From positions 1 through 33,250 of the forward strand of contig JAKBAP010000006.1 in NCBI GenBank assembly GCA_021808995.1: a stretch of 33,250 nucleotides of DNA, given 5' to 3'. This DNA comes from Planctomycetota bacterium. Its GTDB lineage: Bacteria > Planctomycetota > Planctomycetia > Isosphaerales > Isosphaeraceae. The notes beneath the pieces were generated by a model. That model was not told the DNA's origin and did no database searches. It saw nothing but the letters and a program-made list of their open reading frames with translations. Both the position numbers and the translations under genes were made by a program. Shown here piece after piece: positions 15,997 to 24,968 of the stretch (position 1 is the stretch's first letter; every line of letters starts with the position of its first letter).

Positions 15997-18591
15997 ATGA
16001 ATTCGCTCCCCGCTTCGGTCCGCGATGACTGCGGACCCGACCGCGTGGACCAAGCCGTTCGGCTGCTCGATGATGAGCGGCGGCGCTACGGCACGGTCAA
16101 GATTGAGCGCGTGTGGGCCCGTTGCCGCAACATGTCGAGCAATGGGACGGAGTCCGCCGACTTGCTCGCCGACCTTGTGAAGGCCGATCTTCGTCGGCGA
16201 TTCGACCTGGGGGAGAGCCCCCAGGTCGCTGATTATCTGGTCCGCGTTCCCGATCTGAGGAAGGCGGATGACCGCATGGTCTCCCTGATTTACGAGGAAT
16301 ACTGCCTCCGGGAGGAACAGGGAACCCCGCCTGATCTCGCGGCGTTTTGCGACCGCTATGCCGACTGGAAGGATTCGCTCTTCTCCCAGCTCCAATGCCA
16401 CAAACTGTTTAGTCCGGCGACGGAAACGATCGCTAAACCACCCCAATTCCCCAGGCCGGGCGAGGATTTCGAGGAATTTCACCTGGTTTCGCTGCTAGGC
16501 GAGGGGGGGGCGTCTCGGGTCTTCGTGGCTCGGGATCAGTCGCTTGGAGGCAAACCGGTCGTCCTCAAGGTCGCCATCGATCGGGGAGAAGAGCCCAAGC
16601 TCCAAGGGCGGCTGAACCATCCTCATATCGTCCCGGTGAACTCGGTCGCGTTCGCGCCCGAACGCGGGCTGGTCGGCCTGTCGATGCCGCTCCAGCCGGG
16701 ACTGCCGCTCGATCTGATCATCACCCGGATCGATCCCTCCTCGCGCCCCACGCACGCTCGCGCGATCTGGCAGGTGCTCGTCGACGGGGCGGCCCAGGGT
16801 CTGATTCCCGATGGCAGCGGCGAGTTTCGGGCGCTGCTCCGTTCCGAAATCTCCCGAGTCGGCCCCCGGGGCGATCACTGGAGCGGCTTTCCCATAAGGG
16901 AAGGATACGCCCAGGGCGTGGCCTGGATCGTCATGACCCTCGCCAGAGCCCTTCATTACGCCCACTCGATGGACACGTTTCATCGCGACGTCAAGCCCGG
17001 AAACATCCTCTTGACCCTGGCACAGGGCCCCCAACTCCTCGATTTCAATCTGGCCGAGTCTCCTCACTCGGCCGAACGCGCGCACGAAGCGGTCCGTGGC
17101 GGAACCCTACCGTACATGGCTCCCGAACAGGTTCAGGCATTCTTGAATCCTGATCGCTGGGGCTCCGTGAGCGCGGCCGCGGACGTCTATTCCCTTGGAC
17201 TCGTGCTTCGCGAGTTCCTCACTGGCGAGGCCCCCGTGGCCCCACCTGGGAACCTCGATCCCCCGGTCGCGATGGCCGAGATCCTGGTTCGCCGCCGCGC
17301 CCTCGACGTCTCGGTTCGCCGCTTGAACCCGACGATTCCACACGCCTTGGAGGCCATTGTCGCAAGGGCGCTGGCCTTTGACCCGGCGAACCGATATCCC
17401 GACGCCGAGTCCTTGGCCGTCGATCTCGAGTCGTTTCTCAAGCGAAAGCCGTTGGTCCTGGCGTCCAACGCCTCGCGGCGGGAAAAACTGGTCAACTGGA
17501 CCGTGAGACATCGTTGGCCGGTCGTCGCCGCCGTCGCCCTCGTCATGATGCTGGGTATCGCGCTCTACCGTCCCATCGTTGAGCGGCTCAACCCGAGACT
17601 CGAAACACTCGAGGCATTTCAGACCGCGGTCGACGGCGTCGAGCGTGGCGAGAATGCCTCGGCACTCGTCTCGCTGCTGAAACTCGAGGAAGTCTACCCC
17701 CGCTCCTGTCTCGTCAAGTTTTACCTGACCATCGTCCTGGACTCGGAGGAACGACCGTTCGAGGCCGAGTCCCGGTTCCGCGCGGCCCTCGGACTCTCCG
17801 ACGTCGAGACCGCGCTCCTTCCCTGGGTCAGTCGTCATCCCGATCTCGCGCTCCGGCTCGAGAAATTCACCGCCGACCGCTACGATCTCGCCTATCTGGA
17901 CGACGAGGACGAGACGACCGCGAAGGCCCGGATCCCCTTTTCACGCATGGCTGACCAGGCGCTCAAGGTCGCGGAATCCATCAACCCCGGTTCACACAAG
18001 ATCCAACGCCGCCTCGCCCGCGTCGAGACCCTCCTTCAAGAGTACCCGACCGCGCTGGCTCGGTTGACCCGATCGATCGAGGAAATCGAGTCGGACGCCT
18101 CGGGTGGAAACGAGCTTGTCGACCTCTATTATCTGCGGCTCATGCGCGCATGGTCCACGAGCGCCTACGTCGACGACGCCCAGGATAAACGGCTCATGGA
18201 CCCTGAATCCGCGGTCCGGATGCTCACGACGGCGCAGGCCGATCTCGATTTTTGCTCGCGGTTCATGGACAACTGGGCCTTCGACAACAAACCGCTCAAG
18301 GAATACTACCTCATGCGGACCTCGCTCCGCGTCGCGTTTTCTCAGAGCGAGGTCGAGCTCTCAAGGCATCACCTCGCGGAGGCCGAACAACGACTCAACC
18401 ACGCCCGATCGATTCTGAATCGTTTCACCGAGCGGGCACGCGTTCTCGATCTCCCCCGGTCCGGGACCGTCAAAATGTCGAGACGTCTTGATGATGACCT
18501 CAATCGGGTTCGCGCCCTCGGCCTGGCGCGATTCCCCACCCCCGCCAAGAGCCCGGACCCCGAGCCCAACCGACTTAGCCGATCCGGCTAG
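15997..18591 (+). CDS. Membrane serine/threonine protein kinase with long C-terminal (TPR-like) region
   Basis: LGEGGASRVFVA, VVLKVAID, HRDVKPGNILL, LLDFNLAES (DFN in place of DFG), MAPEQ; TM segment WPVVAAVALVMMLGIALY. Starts 2 nt after the sigma stop. Confidence 0.88.
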   Translation: MNSLPASVRDDCGPDRVDQAVRLLDDERRRYGTVKIERVWARCRNMSSNGTESADLLADLVKADLRRRFDLGESPQVADYLVRVPDLRKADDRMVSLIYEEYCLREEQGTPPDLAAFCDRYADWKDSLFSQLQCHKLFSPATETIAKPPQFPRPGEDFEEFHLVSLLGEGGASRVFVARDQSLGGKPVVLKVAIDRGEEPKLQGRLNHPHIVPVNSVAFAPERGLVGLSMPLQPGLPLDLIITRIDPSSRPTHARAIWQVLVDGAAQGLIPDGSGEFRALLRSEISRVGPRGDHWSGFPIREGYAQGVAWIVMTLARALHYAHSMDTFHRDVKPGNILLTLAQGPQLLDFNLAESPHSAERAHEAVRGGTLPYMAPEQVQAFLNPDRWGSVSAAADVYSLGLVLREFLTGEAPVAPPGNLDPPVAMAEILVRRRALDVSVRRLNPTIPHALEAIVARALAFDPANRYPDAESLAVDLESFLKRKPLVLASNASRREKLVNWTVRHRWPVVAAVALVMMLGIALYRPIVERLNPRLETLEAFQTAVDGVERGENASALVSLLKLEEVYPRSCLVKFYLTIVLDSEERPFEAESRFRAALGLSDVETALLPWVSRHPDLALRLEKFTADRYDLAYLDDEDETTAKARIPFSRMADQALKVAESINPGSHKIQRRLARVETLLQEYPTALARLTRSIEEIESDASGGNELVDLYYLRLMRAWSTSAYVDDAQDKRLMDPESAVRMLTTAQADLDFCSRFMDNWAFDNKPLKEYYLMRTSLRVAFSQSEVELSRHHLAEAEQRLNHARSILNRFTERARVLDLPRSGTVKMSRRLDDDLNRVRALGLARFPTPAKSPDPEPNRLSRSG

Positions 18592-18717
18592 ACCAGCCTC
18601 GGCCGCGGACCACGGTGTGACGACCGGTCCCCGTTCCGAGGAATCGCGGCCCGAATCATTGGCCTGTCATGTTCTAGACTTCCTGAAACAGGCACCTCTT
18701 TTCAGAAAGTCCCAGCC

Positions 18718-19032
18718 ATGTCCGACATCATTTCCGATATTTGGGCCGGCATGAAGGACGCCGGCATGCCCGAAGTCATGCTCTATCTGGCCGACGGCAC
18801 CGCCAGCCGCTGTCACTGGGACGAAACGGCCTTGATCGGTTCGACCCGAGTCGCCTTGCTCGCCGACCAGGAACGACGAATCGTCCGGATCATGCCGGTC
18901 CATGACTGCAAGGGAATTGGCATCGCCAGTCCGAAGGGGACCGACCCCGCCGGTTATCGCGCGGTCGTCCAGGAAAAGCTTAACGAATGCTTCGCAGCCA
19001 CGATCCCAACCGATTCCGAACCCTCAGCCTGA
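18718..19032 (+). CDS. Hypothetical protein (104 aa)
   Basis: Open frame; no recognised family; distinct inverted repeat just upstream. Confidence 0.6.
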   Translation: MSDIISDIWAGMKDAGMPEVMLYLADGTASRCHWDETALIGSTRVALLADQERRIVRIMPVHDCKGIGIASPKGTDPAGYRAVVQEKLNECFAATIPTDSEPSA

Positions 19033-19977
19033 GGTGTCTTGTCCGCGAGTGCTCGTGCCGCCCCGTGGATGGAAGCGCGCGTGGACATCACGAAGTCGGC
19101 TCAGCTCAACCCGGGTATAGATCTGGGTGGTCGCGATCGAGGAGTGCCCCAGCAGCTCTTGAACCACGCGCAGATCCGCCCCCCCGGCCAGCAAGTGGGT
19201 GGCGAAGCTATGCCTCAAGGTGTGCGGGCTTACGTCCGCCGCCAGCCCCGCCGCCTGCGCGTGCCGCTTAACAACCCCCCAAAGCGCTACACGCGACAGC
19301 GCTCGCCCGGATTTCGAGACAAATACCGTCTCGGTGCCCGGCCTTCGCGCGACCAGAATCGGCCGATCCTGCTCCAGATAACTCGACAACGCGGCAATCG
19401 CGCGCGAGCCCAGAGGCACGCGCCGTTCCTTGTCTCCCTTGCCCACGCAACGCGCCATCCGAGCAGTCAAATCAAGGTCAACCGAACGCAGGCCGGCAAC
19501 CTCCGAGGCTCGACAGCCCGTGGCGTAGAGCGTCTCAAGAATCGCGCGGTCTCGACGACCCAGCCGGGTCTGGTCACTCGGCGCATTCAGCAGCCGCTCG
19601 ACGGCGGCCGGTCCCAGCACCGAGGGGAGCCGGTCCCAGACCGCCGGCGTGACGAGGAACTTCGCGAGATTCTCAGAGACCAGTCCCTCGACGACAAGGA
19701 AGCGAAAATAGGTCGAGAGGCACGCGATATTCCGCCCGACCGAGTTGGGCGCGAGTCCACTTCCCGAGAGCCACTCGACGTAACGGATCAGCGCCCTGAG
19801 ATCGATCGACTCGACGGTGGCGGGGCCGTTCGTTTCGCGCCAGCGGTGAAACCGCGTCACGTCCGAGCGATAGGCGGCCAAGGTGTGTGGCGACGCCCCA
19901 CACTCAGCCATGAGATAGTGGAGGAAGGGGCCGATCGGGTCCCTTAAGGGATTCGAGCGAGCCGGCGGAGTTTTCAT
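19024..19977 (-). CDS. xerD: Tyrosine recombinase, XerC/XerD family
   Basis: ATGCRASEVAGLR (Arg), HTLRHSFATHLL (HxxR), LGHSSIATTQIYTRV (catalytic Tyr); N-terminal SAM-like core-binding domain. XerC versus XerD not resolved. Confidence 0.88.
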   Translation of the reverse strand: MKTPPARSNPLRDPIGPFLHYLMAECGASPHTLAAYRSDVTRFHRWRETNGPATVESIDLRALIRYVEWLSGSGLAPNSVGRNIACLSTYFRFLVVEGLVSENLAKFLVTPAVWDRLPSVLGPAAVERLLNAPSDQTRLGRRDRAILETLYATGCRASEVAGLRSVDLDLTARMARCVGKGDKERRVPLGSRAIAALSSYLEQDRPILVARRPGTETVFVSKSGRALSRVALWGVVKRHAQAAGLAADVSPHTLRHSFATHLLAGGADLRVVQELLGHSSIATTQIYTRVELSRLRDVHARFHPRGGTSTRGQDTSG

Positions 19978-20096
19978 CGGATTTGGTCGAACCTCGAGAG
20001 TCCCGGTGTGTACGGGAATCTCATCGACCAGAGACCTGGGCGGGCTTCAACTCGCCCAGGAAGTCGGCATCGCCGGTGGGGGCCGGCTCGATCGAC

Positions 20097-21065
20097 CTAG
20101 CCAGTCCAGGAGGGTTCCATGGCGCGCTTTTCCGCGGAACCACGCAGTTTCTTGAGAGCGCGTTCCTCGATTTGTCGGACACGCTCCTTGGAGACCTCGA
20201 GAATCTTGCCAACCTGGGTGAGCGAGAGCCGTTCCCGACCGCCAAGACCAAATCGAAGCGACAGGACTTGCTGTTCGCGGGGCCGAAGCACACCCATCAG
20301 GCGCTCGATCGTCTCATCGGTGTCGACTTCACGAGTTCGATCACCCTCGGGGTCGCTCATCGTCTGCATGACGGTGAAGTTCGAATCTCGGCCGACGGAG
20401 GCGTCCAGCGAAATGGTCGGGCGGGTGGCGGCCTGAATTCGATCGATGATGACGGATCGTGAGTCCTCGCCCTCCCGTTCCCCTTGTCCGGGGGCGACTT
20501 CGGCCGTGTCCAACATCCCTTGGTTTTGCGCCAATTGCCGCAAATGGCGAGGGGTGAGGCGAACCGGATAGGCCCCCGAGGCCACCGCCCGCTGCATCGC
20601 CTGGCGAATCCACCAGGTGGCGTATGTTGCCAGCTTGGTCTCGTGAGTCAGGTCGAAGCGATCGATGGCCTCCAGGAGGCCGCAGAAACCCTCCTGCATC
20701 AGGTCGGAATTGGGGATGCCACGATCGCGGAATCGCTTGGCGACATGGGCCACCAGCTTGAGATTGGCCAAGGCGAGCTTGCCGCGAATCTCGGAATACC
20801 GCCGGTAGATCGCGCCCAGCCGAGCCTGGCCAGGACCATCGTTCACATAGGTGGCGGCGATCAATTCGGCCATCGCCCGAGGATCGGCGGAGTTGGGAGC
20901 GGGCTCGATCCCCTTCAAATCGGCGAGGGCCTTGGCGAGCTTGCCCTTGCATTCACCGAGCTCACGCAGCAAGACGCGTTCTTGCGAAGTGCCCAGGACC
21001 TCGATGTCGACTTGCTCCAAATTGGCGTATCGGGCTGCTTCAAACGCGGGCCGCCGGGATGTCAT
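20097..21065 (-). CDS. Sigma-70 family RNA polymerase sigma factor (group 2/RpoD-like)
   Basis: ANLKLVAHVAKRFRDRGIPNSDLMQEGFCGLLEAIDRFD, YATWWIRQAMQRAV, LSLTQVGKILEVSKERVRQIEERALKKLR. Start at 21065 with AAGGATCGATCATG. Confidence 0.9.
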   Translation of the reverse strand: MTSRRPAFEAARYANLEQVDIEVLGTSQERVLLRELGECKGKLAKALADLKGIEPAPNSADPRAMAELIAATYVNDGPGQARLGAIYRRYSEIRGKLALANLKLVAHVAKRFRDRGIPNSDLMQEGFCGLLEAIDRFDLTHETKLATYATWWIRQAMQRAVASGAYPVRLTPRHLRQLAQNQGMLDTAEVAPGQGEREGEDSRSVIIDRIQAATRPTISLDASVGRDSNFTVMQTMSDPEGDRTREVDTDETIERLMGVLRPREQQVLSLRFGLGGRERLSLTQVGKILEVSKERVRQIEERALKKLRGSAEKRAMEPSWTG

Positions 21066-21103
21066 GATCGATCCTTTCACCAGGGGCGTTTCAGCGAGAC
21101 GTA

Positions 21104-22033
21104 TCAGGAACGAGAACGGCTGGTCGACCCTTTCCGGGAATCGGCCATGGAGCCCGCCGAATCGCCCAGGAGCGTTCGCGCGAACTCGGCGAGATGAGCC
21201 AGGCACTCTCCGTGACTGGCGTAAACCAATCGCGAGCGGAGCTCAGGCAAGAGCGCCCGCCCCCCCACGATCAAACCAGCGCCTGTCGTCGCCACGGCCT
21301 CCTGGACCGCCGCGAACTCGGTGACAAACCGATCACAATCGTCAATCACGTTGGCCGAGAGGAAAATCAAACGGGGGCGATGCGATAAGACCGCGTTCGC
21401 CAGCGAACGAAGCGGTAAATTCACCCCCAGATGACGTGTCCGCCAGCCGGCTTCACGCAGGACCAACTCGCACAAGAGCCCAGGCAGGGTGTAGGGGTCT
21501 CCCGCCGGAGTCGCCCCCAGGGCGAGCGGCCGATCCAGATCGCCAGGGACGTCGTGGCGGCCGAGCAAATCCGTGATCGCGGCCCCAACCGCCAAGGTCG
21601 CCTCGTGCTCCTGATAAACATCGATCGCCCCAACCTGCCAGGCATGGCCAAGTCGAGCCATCACGGGCCGGATCAGCTTGTCACCCAGATCGACGGCGGC
21701 AAGACCCGAATCGTAAAGCGAGCGAATCAATCTCCGTGCTTGATCCACCCGCCCCTCGCGAAGATGACCCTCAAGCAAATCGACCGTCCGCTCGCCAACC
21801 CCCCCAACGGGATGAAGGTCCGCCTCGACGAACGCCTCAAGAGCCGCCAGCCCCAGGCCCTGTTCCCTCGCCATCCGACGCGCTTCCGACAAGGGGATCA
21901 GCCGGTGCCGACCCTGCGTCCGACCCGCTTGGATCGCACCCGAGTCAACCCAACGCTTGATCGTGCTTACACTCACGCCTAAAGCCTCGGCGGCTCGCTG
22001 CGTTCGGAGATACGACTCGGCGATTGACATCAT
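21104..22033 (-). CDS. MerR/excisionase-type HTH regulator with cobalamin-binding-like (CarH-type) C-terminal domains
   Basis: HTH RTQRAAEALGVSVSTIKRWVDSGAIQAGRTQGRHRLIP; helical-bundle EHEATLAV; Rossmann-like ATPAGDPYTLPGLLCELVLREAGWRTRHLGVNLPLRSL...IVGGRALL. Confidence 0.82.
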   Translation of the reverse strand: MMSIAESYLRTQRAAEALGVSVSTIKRWVDSGAIQAGRTQGRHRLIPLSEARRMAREQGLGLAALEAFVEADLHPVGGVGERTVDLLEGHLREGRVDQARRLIRSLYDSGLAAVDLGDKLIRPVMARLGHAWQVGAIDVYQEHEATLAVGAAITDLLGRHDVPGDLDRPLALGATPAGDPYTLPGLLCELVLREAGWRTRHLGVNLPLRSLANAVLSHRPRLIFLSANVIDDCDRFVTEFAAVQEAVATTGAGLIVGGRALLPELRSRLVYASHGECLAHLAEFARTLLGDSAGSMADSRKGSTSRSRS

Positions 22034-22041
22034 GTGAGCCC

Positions 22042-22059
22042 TTGGACGGTTTGGACGAT
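22042..22059 (-). promoter_or_regulatory. Tandem 9-bp direct repeat just upstream of the regulator gene
   Basis: TTGGACGGT (22042-22050) and TTGGACGAT (22051-22059) on the + strand, between the 22033 start codon and a -10-like TACTAT (minus strand, 22063-22068). Confidence 0.35.
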
Positions 22060-22407
22060 TTCATAGTAGACGAATCGGCCGGATAAGAAAAGGGGCATCT
22101 CGGGATTTCCCCACTGAACCCTGCGAATCATCGCCGAACGGCACGGATTCAGGCCATGGCACTGAACACTCTGGGAGTGTGGCGAATGAACGATTTGACC
22201 GATTCTGGGAAGTCCACGCGGGCCGGCGGACGGTGCCCGCGGCGGCGGAAAGGGCCCAAGATCCCGCCGCGAGGCCGAAGACTCCGGGGCCACGGGGCTC
22301 GACTGGTCTTGCGGAGCGCGGGCCGGTCGGGTGGCATGGAGCCTGAAATCTCAAGTCGTGGCCGAACATGGCCAGGACCCTGGAGCTCCATCAAGCAGAA
22401 AGCGACG

Positions 22408-22998
22408 ATGCCCATGAGCGTTCTGGAATCGGGCGAGGATCGAGAACGGTTGATCGCGATTTTGAAGCGCGACGCCCTCAAGGTGGGGCAATTCACCCTG
22501 GCCAGCGGACGGACTTCGCATTATTACATTGATGGCAGGCGGGTGACGCTGGGGGCGGAGGGGGCGCTTTTGATCGCGGAGGGGGTTCTGGACGTCCTCG
22601 CCGAGCATCCCGACGTCCAGGCGATCGGCGGGCTCACGATGGGAGCCGATCCCATCGTGGGGGCCGCGCTGGCACGCGCTCCCCTGCGTCGGCGTGGTGA
22701 TCTGCGCGGGTTTCTGGTACGCAAGGAGGCCAAGGGCCACGGGACTGGCAAGCTGATCGAAGGCCCTCTCGAGCCTGGCTCGGTGGTCGCGATCGTGGAC
22801 GATGTCGCCACGACGGGGGGCTCCTCCTTGCAAGCGGTCGCCGCGGTCCGAGCGATGGGTTCGACCGTCAAGCTCGTCATCGTGGTGCTCGATCGGCTCG
22901 AGGGGGCGGCGGTGGCGTTCGCCAAGGAAGGGCTCGCCTTTCGCTCGCTGCTCACGATTCGCGATCTGGGGGTCGAGCCACTCGCGAGCGAGGGCTAA
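22408..22998 (+). CDS. pyrE: Orotate phosphoribosyltransferase
   Basis: FTLASGRTSHYYIDGRRVTL, GLTMGADPIVGAAL, FLVRKEAKGHGTGKLIEG, VAIVDDVATTGGSSLQAV. ORF track start 22156 is upstream; 22408 or 22414 more likely. Confidence 0.92.
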   Translation: MPMSVLESGEDRERLIAILKRDALKVGQFTLASGRTSHYYIDGRRVTLGAEGALLIAEGVLDVLAEHPDVQAIGGLTMGADPIVGAALARAPLRRRGDLRGFLVRKEAKGHGTGKLIEGPLEPGSVVAIVDDVATTGGSSLQAVAAVRAMGSTVKLVIVVLDRLEGAAVAFAKEGLAFRSLLTIRDLGVEPLASEG

Positions 22999-23018
22999 AT
23001 TCAAGGAGAGCGGGCGGA

Positions 23019-23684
23019 ATGGAGTCGAGTCTGCATCGGTCACTGAAGGAGCGGTTCGCCGCGGAGGGGAATCAGGAGGTTCCCCTGGAGGGCTTTCGTA
23101 TCGACGCCGTCGACCCCGAGGGATGCCTGGTCGAGGTCCAATCAGGCTCGCTCGGCCCCCTGCGTGAAAAGCTCAGGCGGCTCTTGCCGGTCTATCGCAT
23201 GCGACTGATCAAGCCCGTGCCGCTCGAGCGTAGGCTCGTGCGCAGGGCCCGCCGCGACGGCCCCGATCTTTCCTCGCGAAGGAGCCCCAAACGGGGCGTC
23301 CTGGTGGACGTCTTTGACGACCTCGTCGGTCTCGTTCCCCTGTTTCCCGACGTCAATCTCCGAATCGACGTCCTGGCGGTTTCCATTGAGGAGATCCGGG
23401 TCCCGCGCCGGCGGTCGCCGTATTTCAAGGTCGTCGACCGCCGGCTGATCGCGATCGAGCAAACCCGCTCGCTCCAGCGGGCGTTCGATCTCTGGTCGCT
23501 CCTGCCCGCCGACTGCCAGGGTCAAGCGCCTTTCACCACCCACGACCTCGCGCGGCAATTAAACCGGCCTCTCGCGATGGCCCAGCGCGTCGCCTATTGC
23601 CTGAAAGGCTCTGGAGCGGCCCGGGTGGTCGCTAAAAAAGGCAACCTGCTCGTGTATGTTCGCGGTGATGGATTGGAAACATGA
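23019..23684 (+). CDS. Uncharacterised protein with PD-(D/E)XK-like N-terminal motif and C-terminal winged-helix-like region
   Basis: ESSLHRSLKERFA...FRIDAVDPEGCLVEVQSGSLGPLREKLRRLL; C-terminal FTTHDLARQLNRPLAMAQRVAYCLKGSGAARVVAKKGNLLVY. Confidence 0.7.
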   Translation: MESSLHRSLKERFAAEGNQEVPLEGFRIDAVDPEGCLVEVQSGSLGPLREKLRRLLPVYRMRLIKPVPLERRLVRRARRDGPDLSSRRSPKRGVLVDVFDDLVGLVPLFPDVNLRIDVLAVSIEEIRVPRRRSPYFKVVDRRLIAIEQTRSLQRAFDLWSLLPADCQGQAPFTTHDLARQLNRPLAMAQRVAYCLKGSGAARVVAKKGNLLVYVRGDGLET

Positions 23685-23764
23685 ACTCGCGCCTGATAAG
23701 ATCGGCGTGCGTGGGAGTGTTTTTCATCGACCCAAGGCGCGGAGCATCCGCGGGAGCGACGAGG

Positions 23765-24904
23765 ATGAATCGACGGTTTCCTTTGAGTCGGACCTTGCGG
23801 GTTATGATCGTCGTTGGGACTTGTCTCTTCGTGGTCCCGACGATGTCGCTCGCGCGGCAGGTGCCCGCGGTCGCCCGGGCGGGCTCGAAGCTCCCCTCCG
23901 AGCCGTTCGCGGCCGTGGCCTCGATGGCGAAAGCGGGCGAGTACCTCGACCGCGTCGCTCTCGGGTGGACCAACGAGAAGAAATGCGGTAGTTGCCATAC
24001 CAACTACCCTTACCTGGGCGCTCGGCCCGCCCTTGGCGAGACGAGCGATCGCTATGCCCAGGTCCGGTCCTATTTCGAGAATCGGGTCGTTCACTGGGAC
24101 GACGCCGCCCCGGAATCGAAGCCCAAATGGCCGGCGGAGGTCGTCCTCACCGCCGAGGGGCTCGCACGTGGCGATCACGCCACCACCGGAACGCTTCATC
24201 CGATAACCCGGCAGGCGCTCGACCGGATGTGGACCGTCCAGAAGGCCGACGGCGGCTTTGAGTGGGTCAAATGCGACTGGTATCCCTTTGAATACGACGA
24301 CTACTATGGCGCGGTCATCGCCGCGCTTGCCGTTGGTCACGCTCCTGGCGGTTACGCCAAGACCGCGAAGGCCAAGGCCGGCCTGGAGCGATTGCGTGGG
24401 TATTTCGCCAAGAATTCCCCCCCGGTATTGCACCACCGAACCATGCTCTTGTGGGCCTCGTGCCGGGTCGACGGACTCATGACGGACAAGGAACGGCAAG
24501 AGACCATCGCCAGTCTCCGCAAGCTCGAGCGTCCTGGCGGCGGCTGGGCCGTGGCATCGCTGGGCGACTGGGATCGCAGGGACGGCTCTCCCAACGATCC
24601 CAACGGACCGGCCGACGCCTATGCGACCGGACTGATCGCGTTTGCCTTGCGAGAGGCGGGCGTTCCGGCCGAAGACCCCGCGCTGAGGCGCTCGGTCGCC
24701 TGGCTGCTCGCCAACCAGCGATCCTCGGGGGGTTGGTTCACCCGATCGCTCAACGACGACGAGCATCATTACATCGCCCACGCCGGATCGGCCTATGCGG
24801 TCCTGGCCCTCCGCGCCTGTGGGTATCAGGATGGCGAGCCCCGGATGGCCGCCAAGACCATCCAGGCCGGCAAGCTGGCCGCGGCCTCCTCCGTGCCGAA
24901 ATAG
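23765..24904 (+). CDS. Secreted squalene/terpene-cyclase-like (prenyltransferase repeat) protein with a CxxCH motif
   Basis: Signal peptide; KKCGSCHTNYPYL; QW/QxxDGG-type repeats (VQKADGGFEW, ANQRSSGGWF). Start at internal Met 23765. Confidence 0.8.
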   Translation: MNRRFPLSRTLRVMIVVGTCLFVVPTMSLARQVPAVARAGSKLPSEPFAAVASMAKAGEYLDRVALGWTNEKKCGSCHTNYPYLGARPALGETSDRYAQVRSYFENRVVHWDDAAPESKPKWPAEVVLTAEGLARGDHATTGTLHPITRQALDRMWTVQKADGGFEWVKCDWYPFEYDDYYGAVIAALAVGHAPGGYAKTAKAKAGLERLRGYFAKNSPPVLHHRTMLLWASCRVDGLMTDKERQETIASLRKLERPGGGWAVASLGDWDRRDGSPNDPNGPADAYATGLIAFALREAGVPAEDPALRRSVAWLLANQRSSGGWFTRSLNDDEHHYIAHAGSAYAVLALRACGYQDGEPRMAAKTIQAGKLAAASSVPK

Positions 24905-24968
24905 ACAGGCTTTCCCGGTGTGACCGAAACCGCTCACGACGCCCGGGAGTGTCGGGAGGTTTCCCTAC

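Noticed and set aside
19024-19977. Tyrosine recombinase as an integrase of a mobile element
   Set aside because: XerC/D-like length and motifs, no adjacent tRNA, att repeats, phage or plasmid genes; more likely housekeeping Xer.
22034-22407. Possible attenuator in the pyrE leader
   Set aside because: GC-rich inverted repeats are present but there is no U-tract and no convincing leader peptide.
23594-24937. 447-aa minus-strand ORF
   Set aside because: Antisense to the cyclase-like gene, no domain signature.
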